Of a stretch of 51,081 nucleotides of DNA, positions 29,278-37,805 are shown in pieces. The notes beneath the pieces are model-generated. The model searched no databases. It had not been told where the DNA came from and was given only the letters and a program-made list of their open reading frames with translations. This stretch comes from Pseudomonadota bacterium. Lineage in GTDB: Bacteria; Pseudomonadota; Gammaproteobacteria; Burkholderiales; Burkholderiaceae_E. Within the stretch, counting starts at the first letter, position 1. Every line of letters starts with the position of its first letter. A program made the position numbers and the translations under genes. The DNA lies in NCBI GenBank assembly GCA_029779755.1, contig JAKOZZ010000116.1, positions 1-51,081 of the forward strand. Direction: 5' to 3'.

Positions 29278-32200
29278 ATGGCATTCATCGTGGGCACCGC
29301 AGCGGGCGAGACACTCCAGGGCACCGCCGGGGCGGATCGGATCCAGGGGCTGAACGGGGTCGACACACTCGTCGGTCTGCAAGGTGACGACGTCCTGTTC
29401 GGCGGCGGCGGGATCGACTTCCTGCAAGGCGGACCCGGCGACGACTTCCTGTTCGGCGGTGCCGGGTTCGACCTCGCCGACTACCGCAACGCGCTCGGCG
29501 CGATCACGGTGTCGATGGCGGCACTGACGGTGCAGGGTGAAGGCACAGACGAACTGCTGGGGATCGAAGGCGTCTTCGGGACTGCCTTCGCCGACACCTT
29601 CATCGGCGGCGACGGCGACGATCAGTTCGCGGGCGGCGGCGGCAATGATCGCATCGAAGGCGGCGCGGGCAGCGACACCGCAGCCTACACGCTGGCTGCG
29701 TCGGCGGTCACCGTGAACCTCGCCACCGGCGTGGTGACCGGTCCCGACGGCGCCGACACGCTGATCAGCATCGAGAACGCCGTGGGGTCGGCGTTCAACG
29801 ACACCCTGATCGGCACGGCGGACGCCAACCGGCTGCGCGGCAACGGCGGCGACGACGTGCTCGACGGCGCAGGCGGGTTCGACACGGTCGACTATTTCAA
29901 CGCCGCTGCAGGTGTCACCGTCGATCTCGCCAGCGGTGTCGCCATCGGCGCGGGCAATGACACCTTGAGCAACTTCGAGGCCGTCATCGGCTCCGAATTC
30001 GCCGACACGCTGATCGGCAACGCGCAGGCCAACACACTGGACGGGCTCGGTGGCGACGACGTGCTCGACGGGGGCGCGGGCGACGACACCCTGATCGGCG
30101 GCGCGGGCTTCGACTTCGCCGACTACCGGACGGCCGGGGCCGCGGTGATGGTGAACCTGCTCGCGGGCACCGCCAGCGGCGGTGCCGGCAACGATACGCT
30201 GTCCGGCATCGAGGCCGTGATCGGCTCCGCGTTCGCCGACACCCTCGTCGGCGATGCGGGCGTCAACTTCCTGCGCGGCATGGGCGGCAACGACATCCTC
30301 GACGGCGGCGACGGCAACGACCTGGCCGACTACCGCAACACGACCCTGTCGATCACGGCGGCGATGGCCACCGGCACCGTCACCGTGTCCGACGGCAGCG
30401 TCGACACCCTGGTGCGCATCGAAGGCGTCTACGGTTCGCAGTCGAACGACACGATCACCGGCGGCGCGGGCGACGACCTCATCGGCGGACATCTCGGCAA
30501 CGACACCCTGTCCGGCGGAGCCGGCTTCGACACCGTCGCCTACCGGTCGGCCAGCGGCGGGGTCACCGTCAGCCTGTTCGCCGGCACGGCCAGCGGCGCC
30601 GACGGCAACGACACCCTCAGCGGCTTCGAAGCGATCGTGGGCGGGGGCTTCGGCGACACGCTCACCGGCGACGCTGCGAACAACACCCTGAACGGCCGCG
30701 GCGGCGACGACACGCTCGACGGCGGCGGCGGCACCGACACTGCCAGCTACGCCGACGCCGTCAGCGCGGTCACCGTCAACCTGGGGGCCGGGACGGCCTC
30801 CGGCGGCGATGGCAGCGACACGCTCGTCAGCATCGAGAACGCGCTCGGCAGCGCATCGGGCGACACGCTCATCGGATCCTCCGGCGTCAACCTGCTGCAG
30901 GGCGGCGGCGGCAAAGACGTGCTCGACGGGCGGGGCGGCAACGACACGCTCGACGGTGGCGACGGGTTCGACATCGTCTCATACGCCAACGCATCCGCTG
31001 CCGTGTCGGTCAACCTCGCGACTGGCGCGGTGTCCGGCTCCGATGGCGGCGACACGCTGATCTCGATCGAAGGCGTGTACGGCTCCGCGTTCGACGACAC
31101 CCTCACCGGCGACGACCTCGGCAACTTCCTGCGCGGCAACGCGGGCAACGACCGGCTCGACGGCGGCGAAGGTACCGACTTCGCCGACTACCAGAACGCA
31201 CCGAGCGCCGTGACGGTGAACCTGTCCACCGGCGCCGTCGGCGGCGGCGACGGCAGCGACACGCTGGTCAGCATCGAAGCGATCCGCGGGTCGGCGTTCG
31301 ACGACACGCTCACCGGGGGCGCCGGCACCAACTGGTTCCGCGGCCGCGGCGGCAACGACCGCATCGACGGCGGCATCGGCGAGGACTGGGCCGACTTCAG
31401 CCAAGCGAACAACGGCGTGTTCGTGAACCTGCTCGACGGCACCGCCAGCGGCGAAGGCGACGACACGCTGCTCAACATCGAGCACGTGCGCGGATCGGCG
31501 TTCGACGACTGGCTGATCGGCGACAACGGCATCAACCTGTTCCGCCCCGGTGCCGGCGACGACCTCATCGACGGCGGCGACGGTGCAGACGTGGTCGACT
31601 ACACCGACAGCGCGGGCGCGGTGGTGGTCGACCTGTTCGCGCGCACGGCCGACGGTGTCGACGGCCACGACACCCTGCGCAGCATCATGGGTGCCTACGG
31701 CACCGCCTTCGTCGACACGCTGATCGGCAACGACGATGACAACGCCTTCCGGGGCGGCGCCGGTGCCGACACGATCCACGGTGGAGAAGGTCAGGATGTG
31801 GCGATGTACAACGACGCCCCCGAGGCCATCACGGTGAACCTGGCCACCGGCGTGCGCACCGGCTGGGCAGCCGAAGACGTGCTGGAAAGCATCGAAGGCA
31901 TCTACGGCACCCGCTTCGACGACGTGCTGATCGGCGACGCGCGGGACAACCTGTTTCGTGGCGACGACGGCAACGACACGATCGACGGAGGCGCGGGTGT
32001 CGACACGGCCGACTACCGCGGCACCGATGCCGGTGTCACCGTCAATCTCGCCGCCGGCACCGCCTCGGGGGACGCCGGCAGCGACACACTCGTCGGCATC
32101 GAGAACGTGCGCGGCAGCACCTATGCCGATGTGATCATCGGCGACGCCGGCGACAACGTGATCCGCGGCCGCGAAGGCAACGACACGCTCGAAGGTGGTG

Positions 32201-33063
32201 CGGGCTTCGATGTGGCCGAATACACGCAAGCCACCGGCGCGATGGTCGTGAACCTGGCGACGGGCACGGTGTCCGGACCCGACGGCGCCGACACGCTGAG
32301 TGCGTTCGAAGGCGTGTCGGGCTCGGCGTACGGCGACACGCTGACCGGGAGCGCGGGGGACAACACATTGCAGGGCAATGCCGGGGACGACCGCCTCGAA
32401 GGGGGGGCCGGCGTCGACACGGCCGTGTACGAGGGTGTCGCCGCGACCTTCTCCTTCGCGCGCAGCGGTACGCAGTGGATCCTGCACGACGTGTCGGCCA
32501 GCGAAGGCACCGACACGCTCACCGGCATCGAGCGCCTGGAGTTCGCCGACAAGACGCTGGAGCTGGTGAACCTGCCGCGCACCGGGGTGCCGGCCTACGG
32601 CGTGAATCCGGGCTTCCTGTTCGACGCCGTGTACTACCTGCTGGACAACACCGCGCTGGTGCCGACCGTCACGCGCGAGACGGCGCTGCAGCACTACTTC
32701 TCCACCGGTGCGGCGCAGGGCCTCGATCCCAACAGCTGGTTCGACCCGGTGTACTACGCGAACCGCTGGGCGGACCTGAAGCCGCTCAACCTCGACGACG
32801 CCACGCTGTTCATGCACTACAACCTGTACGGCGTGTGGGAGGGCCGGTCGGCGGGCCCGAAGTTCGACACCTTCGACGGCAACCGCTACCTGACCGACAA
32901 CCCGGACGTCGCGGCCTACGTGGATGCGTTCATCGGCGACTTCCTGGGCAGCCGCACCAACGGGGCGATCGCGCACTACGTGATCTACGGGTCGGGCGAA
33001 CAGCGCGCGGCGTTCGACACCGCCGGCGTGCAGATCGACCTGGGCTACGTGCTGCAGCCCTGA
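29278..33063 (+). CDS. Large RTX/hemolysin-type calcium-binding repeat protein (1261 aa), 14 composite repeat modules
   Basis: GGxGxDxxx nonapeptides alternating with xVTVNLxxGxxxGxDGxDTLxxIExxxGSxFxDTLxG; RBS-like AGGAGA upstream; C-terminal DAVYYLLDN.../FDPVYYANRWADL.../NRYLTDNPDVAAYV region. Confidence 0.93.
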   Translation: MAFIVGTAAGETLQGTAGADRIQGLNGVDTLVGLQGDDVLFGGGGIDFLQGGPGDDFLFGGAGFDLADYRNALGAITVSMAALTVQGEGTDELLGIEGVFGTAFADTFIGGDGDDQFAGGGGNDRIEGGAGSDTAAYTLAASAVTVNLATGVVTGPDGADTLISIENAVGSAFNDTLIGTADANRLRGNGGDDVLDGAGGFDTVDYFNAAAGVTVDLASGVAIGAGNDTLSNFEAVIGSEFADTLIGNAQANTLDGLGGDDVLDGGAGDDTLIGGAGFDFADYRTAGAAVMVNLLAGTASGGAGNDTLSGIEAVIGSAFADTLVGDAGVNFLRGMGGNDILDGGDGNDLADYRNTTLSITAAMATGTVTVSDGSVDTLVRIEGVYGSQSNDTITGGAGDDLIGGHLGNDTLSGGAGFDTVAYRSASGGVTVSLFAGTASGADGNDTLSGFEAIVGGGFGDTLTGDAANNTLNGRGGDDTLDGGGGTDTASYADAVSAVTVNLGAGTASGGDGSDTLVSIENALGSASGDTLIGSSGVNLLQGGGGKDVLDGRGGNDTLDGGDGFDIVSYANASAAVSVNLATGAVSGSDGGDTLISIEGVYGSAFDDTLTGDDLGNFLRGNAGNDRLDGGEGTDFADYQNAPSAVTVNLSTGAVGGGDGSDTLVSIEAIRGSAFDDTLTGGAGTNWFRGRGGNDRIDGGIGEDWADFSQANNGVFVNLLDGTASGEGDDTLLNIEHVRGSAFDDWLIGDNGINLFRPGAGDDLIDGGDGADVVDYTDSAGAVVVDLFARTADGVDGHDTLRSIMGAYGTAFVDTLIGNDDDNAFRGGAGADTIHGGEGQDVAMYNDAPEAITVNLATGVRTGWAAEDVLESIEGIYGTRFDDVLIGDARDNLFRGDDGNDTIDGGAGVDTADYRGTDAGVTVNLAAGTASGDAGSDTLVGIENVRGSTYADVIIGDAGDNVIRGREGNDTLEGGAGFDVAEYTQATGAMVVNLATGTVSGPDGADTLSAFEGVSGSAYGDTLTGSAGDNTLQGNAGDDRLEGGAGVDTAVYEGVAATFSFARSGTQWILHDVSASEGTDTLTGIERLEFADKTLELVNLPRTGVPAYGVNPGFLFDAVYYLLDNTALVPTVTRETALQHYFSTGAAQGLDPNSWFDPVYYANRWADLKPLNLDDATLFMHYNLYGVWEGRSAGPKFDTFDGNRYLTDNPDVAAYVDAFIGDFLGSRTNGAIAHYVIYGSGEQRAAFDTAGVQIDLGYVLQP

Positions 33064-33067
33064 GCGT

Positions 33068-34612
33068 TCAGGCGCCGGCGTCGCCCGCGCCGGCGTCGGC
33101 CGCCACGCCCGCCACGCCCGACGCGAGCGGCGCCAGCGCCGCGCGCACGCGGGCGAGGACCGCGTCCCAGTCGCCCGCGTGGGTCTGCCGGAACAGGCGC
33201 ACGGCGGGGTACCAGGGGCTGTCGTCGCGGTCGAGCATCCAGCGCCAGTCGGCCGGATGCGGCAGCAGGATCCAGGTCGGCCGACCCATGGCCGCCGCCA
33301 GGTGCGCGACCGAGGTGTCGACGGCGATCACCAGGTCGAGGTGCGCAACGAGTGCGGCGGTGTCGGCGAAGTCGTTCAGGCCGTCGCCGACGTCGCGCAG
33401 GGCGGGCAGCGCCGGCAGCAGGTCGCGGTCGCGCGGCGGCACCTGGGGATGCAGGCTGACGAACTCGACCGGGGGCGCGTCCGCGCATGCCGGCGCGAGC
33501 AGCGCGGTGAAGCGCGCCAGCGGGATCGAGCGGTTGCGGTCGTTGTCGTGCCCGGTGTTGCCCTGCCAGGCCACGCCCACGCGCAGCCCGCGGCGCGGGC
33601 CCAGCCGCGCAGCCCAGGCCGCGGCCCGTTCCGGGTCGGCCTGCAGGCGCGGCAGCGGCGGCGGGATCGAGAACACGCGGGTGCCCATCGCCAGCGGCAG
33701 GCTCAGCAGCGGGCAGTGCGCATCGAACGGCGGCAGTGCATCGCCGCGCGCCACCAGCGTCTCCACCCCGGGCAGCTGCCCGAGCAGCGTGCGCAATGCC
33801 GGCTGCACCTCCAGCACCACGCGCGCGCCGGTCGCCGCCACCAGCGGCACGTAGCGGCAGAACTGCAGTGTGTCGCCGAAGCCCTGCTCGGCATGCAGCA
33901 GCAGCACGCGGCCGCGCGGATCGCTCTCGCCGAGCCAGGCCGGCTGGGTGAAGCCGCGCAGACGCGGACGCCAGAAGGGCAGCGACCAGCGCCACTCGTG
34001 CTTACGCCAGCCAGCCTCGAACTCGCCGAGCGTCAGGCGCACCAGCGCCTCGTTGAACTGCGGGTCGGGCAGGTCGGGGCGCAGCTGCTGCGCGTGCAGA
34101 TAGTCGGCGAGTGCGTCGCGGTGCCGCCCCAGCGCCAGCAGCGTGTTGCCGCGCCCGTTCCAGGCATGCACGTAGCGCGCGTCGATTGCGATCGCCGCCG
34201 CGTAGCCGTCCAGCGCCTCGTCCAGGCGACCAAAGGCCTGCAGCATGTTGGCGCGCCCGTTCAGCGCGTGGATGTGGTCGGGCCGGATGCGCAGCGCGCG
34301 TTCGTAGCTGTCCAGCGCTTCGGCGCGCCGCCGCAGCAGGTCGAGGGCATTGCCGCGGTCGTTCAGCGCATCGGCATGCTCGGGCTTCAGGCGCAGCAGC
34401 CGGTCGAACGCGTCCACCGCCTGCTGCAGGCGCCCGGCACCCGCGTGCGCGGTCGCCTCGCGGTACAGCGCGTCGGCATCGACCACCCAGGGCGGCGGCG
34501 CCTCGGTGGCGGCGGCCGTTCCGAACGGGTGCGGCGCGGCCGGCTTCTGCGCGACCGCGGGGGCCCGCGGGGGGGCGGCGAGCGCACGCCGCGGTGGAGG
34601 GCTCTTGACCAT
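33068..34612 (-). CDS. TPR-repeat protein with C-terminal glycosyltransferase (GT9/GT41-like) domain (514 aa)
   Basis: 4-5 TPRs (ALNDRGNALDLLRRRAEALDSYERALRIRPDHIHALNGRANML...) then LLLHAEQGFGDTLQFCRYVPLV, VAWQGNTGHDNDRNRSIPLARF, IAVDTSVAHLAAAMGRPTWILLPHPADWRWM. Confidence 0.88.
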   Translation of the reverse strand: MVKSPPPRRALAAPPRAPAVAQKPAAPHPFGTAAATEAPPPWVVDADALYREATAHAGAGRLQQAVDAFDRLLRLKPEHADALNDRGNALDLLRRRAEALDSYERALRIRPDHIHALNGRANMLQAFGRLDEALDGYAAAIAIDARYVHAWNGRGNTLLALGRHRDALADYLHAQQLRPDLPDPQFNEALVRLTLGEFEAGWRKHEWRWSLPFWRPRLRGFTQPAWLGESDPRGRVLLLHAEQGFGDTLQFCRYVPLVAATGARVVLEVQPALRTLLGQLPGVETLVARGDALPPFDAHCPLLSLPLAMGTRVFSIPPPLPRLQADPERAAAWAARLGPRRGLRVGVAWQGNTGHDNDRNRSIPLARFTALLAPACADAPPVEFVSLHPQVPPRDRDLLPALPALRDVGDGLNDFADTAALVAHLDLVIAVDTSVAHLAAAMGRPTWILLPHPADWRWMLDRDDSPWYPAVRLFRQTHAGDWDAVLARVRAALAPLASGVAGVAADAGAGDAGA

Positions 34613-34671
34613 GCGCGCGAGTGTAGACCGTCGGCCCGCCGCCGGCGGAGCCGGACCCCGCTGCGCGGCGC

Positions 34672-35409
34672 TCAGGGCCTGGGGTGGAGGTGACCGCGCA
34701 CGGCGGCGGCGAGCCGGGCCATCGGCCGGTACTGCGGGAACAGGCGCGCGCGGTGTCCGGCGATCCGCGCTTCGTCCAGCCGCAGCGCGCGCATGCCGAG
34801 CCGCGTGACCAGCAGCGTCTCGCTCTCGGTCTCGAGGGTCTCCAGGCAATAGGCGAGCGCGGGCGCCACGACCTCGCGCAGCACGTCGTCGCGCAGCACG
34901 TCGTCGTGCGTGGCCGGCGTGTGGTCGCGCGGCCCGTCGAGGTGCAGGGTGAGCACGGGGGCGTCGTCGCGCGCCCGTGCGATCCGCGCACGCAGGGTGC
35001 GCAGGTGCTCCGTCTCGCCGGCGTCCGACGGCAGGTCGTGCGGTGCGGCGGCGGCGAGCGCGGCCTGCGCTTCCGCGACCAGGCCATCGTAGAGGTCGAG
35101 CGCGTGCAGCAGCAGGCCGGACGGCGAGAGGTCGGGCCCGGTCTGCGCGGCGGCCATGCCGGCCGCCAGGGCGGCCTGTTCCGCGGCGGCGGCCCGCCGC
35201 TGCTCGAGCTGCGTGCGGCGCGCACGGGCGCGTGCATGCAGCAGGCGGATCTGCGGGTCGGGCGTGCCGCTGGTGGCAAAGGCCCGGCGGTCGCGCAGCA
35301 GGGCGCGTGCGGCCGGGCTGTCCGTGCGCTGCTGCGTGCCGGCGAGGGGCCCGCGGCGCAGGGCGGGCGTGGCCCGTGCGCTGCGAAGGGTCGGGGACTT
35401 GTGATGCAT
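34672..35409 (-). CDS. Hypothetical protein (245 aa; alternative start at 35553 overlapping the DHH gene stop)
   Basis: MHHKSPTLRSARATPALRRG...VAPALAYCLETLETESETLLVTRLGMRALRLDEARIAGHRARLFPQYRPMARLAAAVRGHLHPRP; no family recognised; 60 nt upstream of the TPR-GT gene on the same strand. Confidence 0.6.
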   Translation of the reverse strand: MHHKSPTLRSARATPALRRGPLAGTQQRTDSPAARALLRDRRAFATSGTPDPQIRLLHARARARRTQLEQRRAAAAEQAALAAGMAAAQTGPDLSPSGLLLHALDLYDGLVAEAQAALAAAAPHDLPSDAGETEHLRTLRARIARARDDAPVLTLHLDGPRDHTPATHDDVLRDDVLREVVAPALAYCLETLETESETLLVTRLGMRALRLDEARIAGHRARLFPQYRPMARLAAAVRGHLHPRP

Positions 35410-35546
35410 CGTGGTCTCCCGCCGAGGCGCATCCTCGGTGCCTGCGGTCATCTTGCGCTTCGCGGCGAGCGCGCGCAACAGCGCGGCCATCTCGGGGCGG
35501 CGGGGCGTGCGTGCGCCGCGGGACCGGGGCGCCGCGCGCCGACGCA

Positions 35547-36539
35547 TCAGCATGATGCGGCGCGCGTCAGGCCGGCCGCCTCGGCGGTGCTGCGCGCGCG
35601 GCGTTCCGCCTCGTCGCTGCGCAGCGTCCCCACGACCTCGCCCAGCACGCGTTCGGCCCAGCCGTTGTCCACCTGGCAGGTGCCCGCCGCGGCATGGCCG
35701 CCGCCGCCGTAGCGCAGGCAGAGCTCGCCGACGTTGGTCGCGCACGAGCGGTCGATGATCGACTTGCCGATCGCCAGCACCGTGTTCTGCTGCTTCAGGC
35801 CCCACAGCACGTGCACCGACACGTTGCAGCGCGGCTGCAGCGCATAGATCATGAACCGGTTGGTCGCGTAGATGACCGGTTCGTTGCGCAGGTCCAGCAC
35901 GGCGACGTTGCCGTGCACGGTCGTGCAGCGCACGATCTGCTCCACCGCGTTGTGCTCGTGCGCGCGATACAGGTCCGCGCGCTCCTTCACGTCGGGCAGC
36001 TCCAGCAGCGCGTCGATGTCGTGCGTGCGGCACGCATCGATCAGCTCCATCATCAGCTGGTAGTTGGAGATGCGGAAGGTGCGGAAGCGCCCGAGCCCCG
36101 TGCGCGCGTCCATCAGGTAGTTCAGCAGCGTCCATCCCTCGGGCTGCAGGATGTCCATCCGGTTGTACTGCGCCGAGTCGGCCTGGTCGACGGCGGCCAT
36201 CATCGCCTCCGACACGTTCGGGAAGCGCGCCTTGCCGCCGAAGTACTCGTAGACCACCCGCGCGGCCGACGGCGCGTGTGCGTCGATCACGTGGTTGCGC
36301 TGATCGCCGGACGTGCGGATCGTCTCGGACAGGTGGTGGTCGAAGGCGAGATGGGCGCCGGCGACGTACGGCAGGTTGGTGGTGATGTCGCGGTCGGTGA
36401 TCTCGATCTTGCCGTCCTGCATGTCCTTGGGATGGACGAACAGGATCTCGTCGACCATGTCCAGTTCCTTGAGCAGGACGGCGCATGCCAGTCCGTCGAA
36501 GTCGGAACGGGTCACCAGCCGGTATTTCTTGTGTGCCAT
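35547..36539 (-). CDS. DHH-family phosphoesterase (exopolyphosphatase/nanoRNase-like)
   Basis: 330 aa; RSDFDGLACAVLLKELD, LAFDHHLSET (DHH), C-terminal YGGGGHAAAGTCQV (DHHA1). Confidence 0.9.
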   Translation of the reverse strand: MAHKKYRLVTRSDFDGLACAVLLKELDMVDEILFVHPKDMQDGKIEITDRDITTNLPYVAGAHLAFDHHLSETIRTSGDQRNHVIDAHAPSAARVVYEYFGGKARFPNVSEAMMAAVDQADSAQYNRMDILQPEGWTLLNYLMDARTGLGRFRTFRISNYQLMMELIDACRTHDIDALLELPDVKERADLYRAHEHNAVEQIVRCTTVHGNVAVLDLRNEPVIYATNRFMIYALQPRCNVSVHVLWGLKQQNTVLAIGKSIIDRSCATNVGELCLRYGGGGHAAAGTCQVDNGWAERVLGEVVGTLRSDEAERRARSTAEAAGLTRAASC

Positions 36540-36781
36540 GCGGTCTCCGGAGCGTTGAGGAGTGGTCCACCGGCGCGCTCCGTGCGAGCCGCGCCTACGC
36601 TCCGGCTATTGTTCCGGTCCGTGGCAGGGCATGCGCCGCCGGTCGTCCGGCTGGCCGCTCAGCACCGACGGCCGGTGGCCGCGCCACCGCGCATGTGGGT
36701 CATCCGCACCACCGGCGCCGATCACCGGGGGAAAAGCGACCGGTGCACGTGCGCGCCGGTGGCGGCCGGTGCGCCGGGCGC

Positions 36782-36844
36782 GGTGAGTGCGTCGAGTGCG
36801 TCGAGTGCGGCGGGCGCCACGGGCGCCACGGGCGCGGCGGGCGT
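36782..36844. repeat. Tandem 9-bp repeat, 7 units (GTCGAGTGC / GGCGGGCGC / CACGGGCGC variants)
   Basis: GGTGAGTGC GTCGAGTGC GTCGAGTGC GGCGGGCGC CACGGGCGC CACGGGCGC GGCGGGCGT read directly. Confidence 0.85.
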
Positions 36845-36849
36845 CCCGC

Positions 36850-37179
36850 TCAGACGCCCCAGGTCACGTCACGCTCGGCGGCGGCGGCGGCCTTCATCAT
36901 CTCGATCAACGGCCAGGCGCGCTGCGTCAGGCTGATGCGCGCGGCGGGGTCCGGACCCTCCTGCGTGTCGTCGGACGGCTGCGGCGCGGCCGACGCGGCG
37001 GGCTGCGCGCGCTCGGCCGCGACCGCCGCTTCCAGCCGGCGGATCGCCTCGGGCAGCTGCGCCACGGTGACGATGCCCGCCGGACCGGGCGCCTTTCCGA
37101 TGATCTCGAGCAGACGCTCGGCGACCGGCTGCAGCATCACCACCGACCCGGTGGCGCGCGACTTGAATTCGTAGATCAT
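36850..37179 (-). CDS. DUF1840 domain-containing protein (109 aa)
   Basis: MIYEFKSRATGSVVMLQPVAERLLEIIGKAPGPAGIVTVAQLPEAIRRLEAAV...ISLTQRAWPLIEMMKAAAAAERDVTWGV, DUF1840 pattern. Confidence 0.85.
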   Translation of the reverse strand: MIYEFKSRATGSVVMLQPVAERLLEIIGKAPGPAGIVTVAQLPEAIRRLEAAVAAERAQPAASAAPQPSDDTQEGPDPAARISLTQRAWPLIEMMKAAAAAERDVTWGV

Positions 37180-37256
37180 GAGGGGCTCCTGACGAGCCTG
37201 AGATTGTGCGCCTGCGCGTCCTGCGGCGGGCACCGGGCCGCTGATACCATCCCGCG

Positions 37257-37802
37257 ATGCGATTGCCTGCCTGCCTTCTCGCCGCCTGTCTGGCGGCCGC
37301 GTGTTCACCCGAGTACAACTGGCGCGAGATCCGTCCCGATGGCGACGGATTCGCCGTGACGCTGCCGGCCAAGCCCGCGTCGATGACGCGCACCGTGCAT
37401 CTGGATGCCTACGATCTGCCGATGACCATGCACGGCGCGCGCGTCGGCGACGTGGCGTTCACGGCGGCCGTGGCCAGGCTGCCCGTCGACGATGCCGGCG
37501 CGCGCGAACGGGTGCTGGCGGCCATGCAGGCCGGGATGCTGCAGAACATCGGCGCCTCCGATGCGCGCCGCGAGGCCGGTGCGCTCGAGCTGAAGGATCC
37601 GTCCGGCGCGCTGGTGGCGCGCGTGCCGGTGGTGCGGGTCGAGGCGCGCGGCAAGGCCCAGGGCGCGCCCGTCACCATGATGGCCGGGTTCGCGGCGCAT
37701 GGCCCCCGCGCGTGGCAGTGGATGGTCATCGGGCCCGAGCCGGACCGCGATCACGCGAAGACGTTTCTCGATTCGTTCCGCCTCGTCGCGGCGGGGAGCT
37801 GA
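37257..37802 (+). CDS. Putative lipoprotein (181 aa)
   Basis: MRLPACLLAACLAAACSPEYNWREIRPDGDGFAVTLPAKPASMTRTV: lipobox LAAAC; 3 nt upstream of the MFS gene. Confidence 0.75.
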   Translation: MRLPACLLAACLAAACSPEYNWREIRPDGDGFAVTLPAKPASMTRTVHLDAYDLPMTMHGARVGDVAFTAAVARLPVDDAGARERVLAAMQAGMLQNIGASDARREAGALELKDPSGALVARVPVVRVEARGKAQGAPVTMMAGFAAHGPRAWQWMVIGPEPDRDHAKTFLDSFRLVAAGS

Positions 37803-37805
37803 CCC

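Noticed and set aside
29278-32580. CRISPR-like or DNA-level tandem repeat in the RTX region
   Set aside because: Repetition is protein-driven with variable DNA, no constant repeat/spacer structure.
29257-32976. Long minus-strand ORFs (411 and 665 aa) opposite the RTX gene
   Set aside because: Arise from periodic GC-rich RTX codons (GGC/GAC/ACC) whose complement lacks stops; repetitive VxxxxAxxxVV sequence mirrors the sense repeats.
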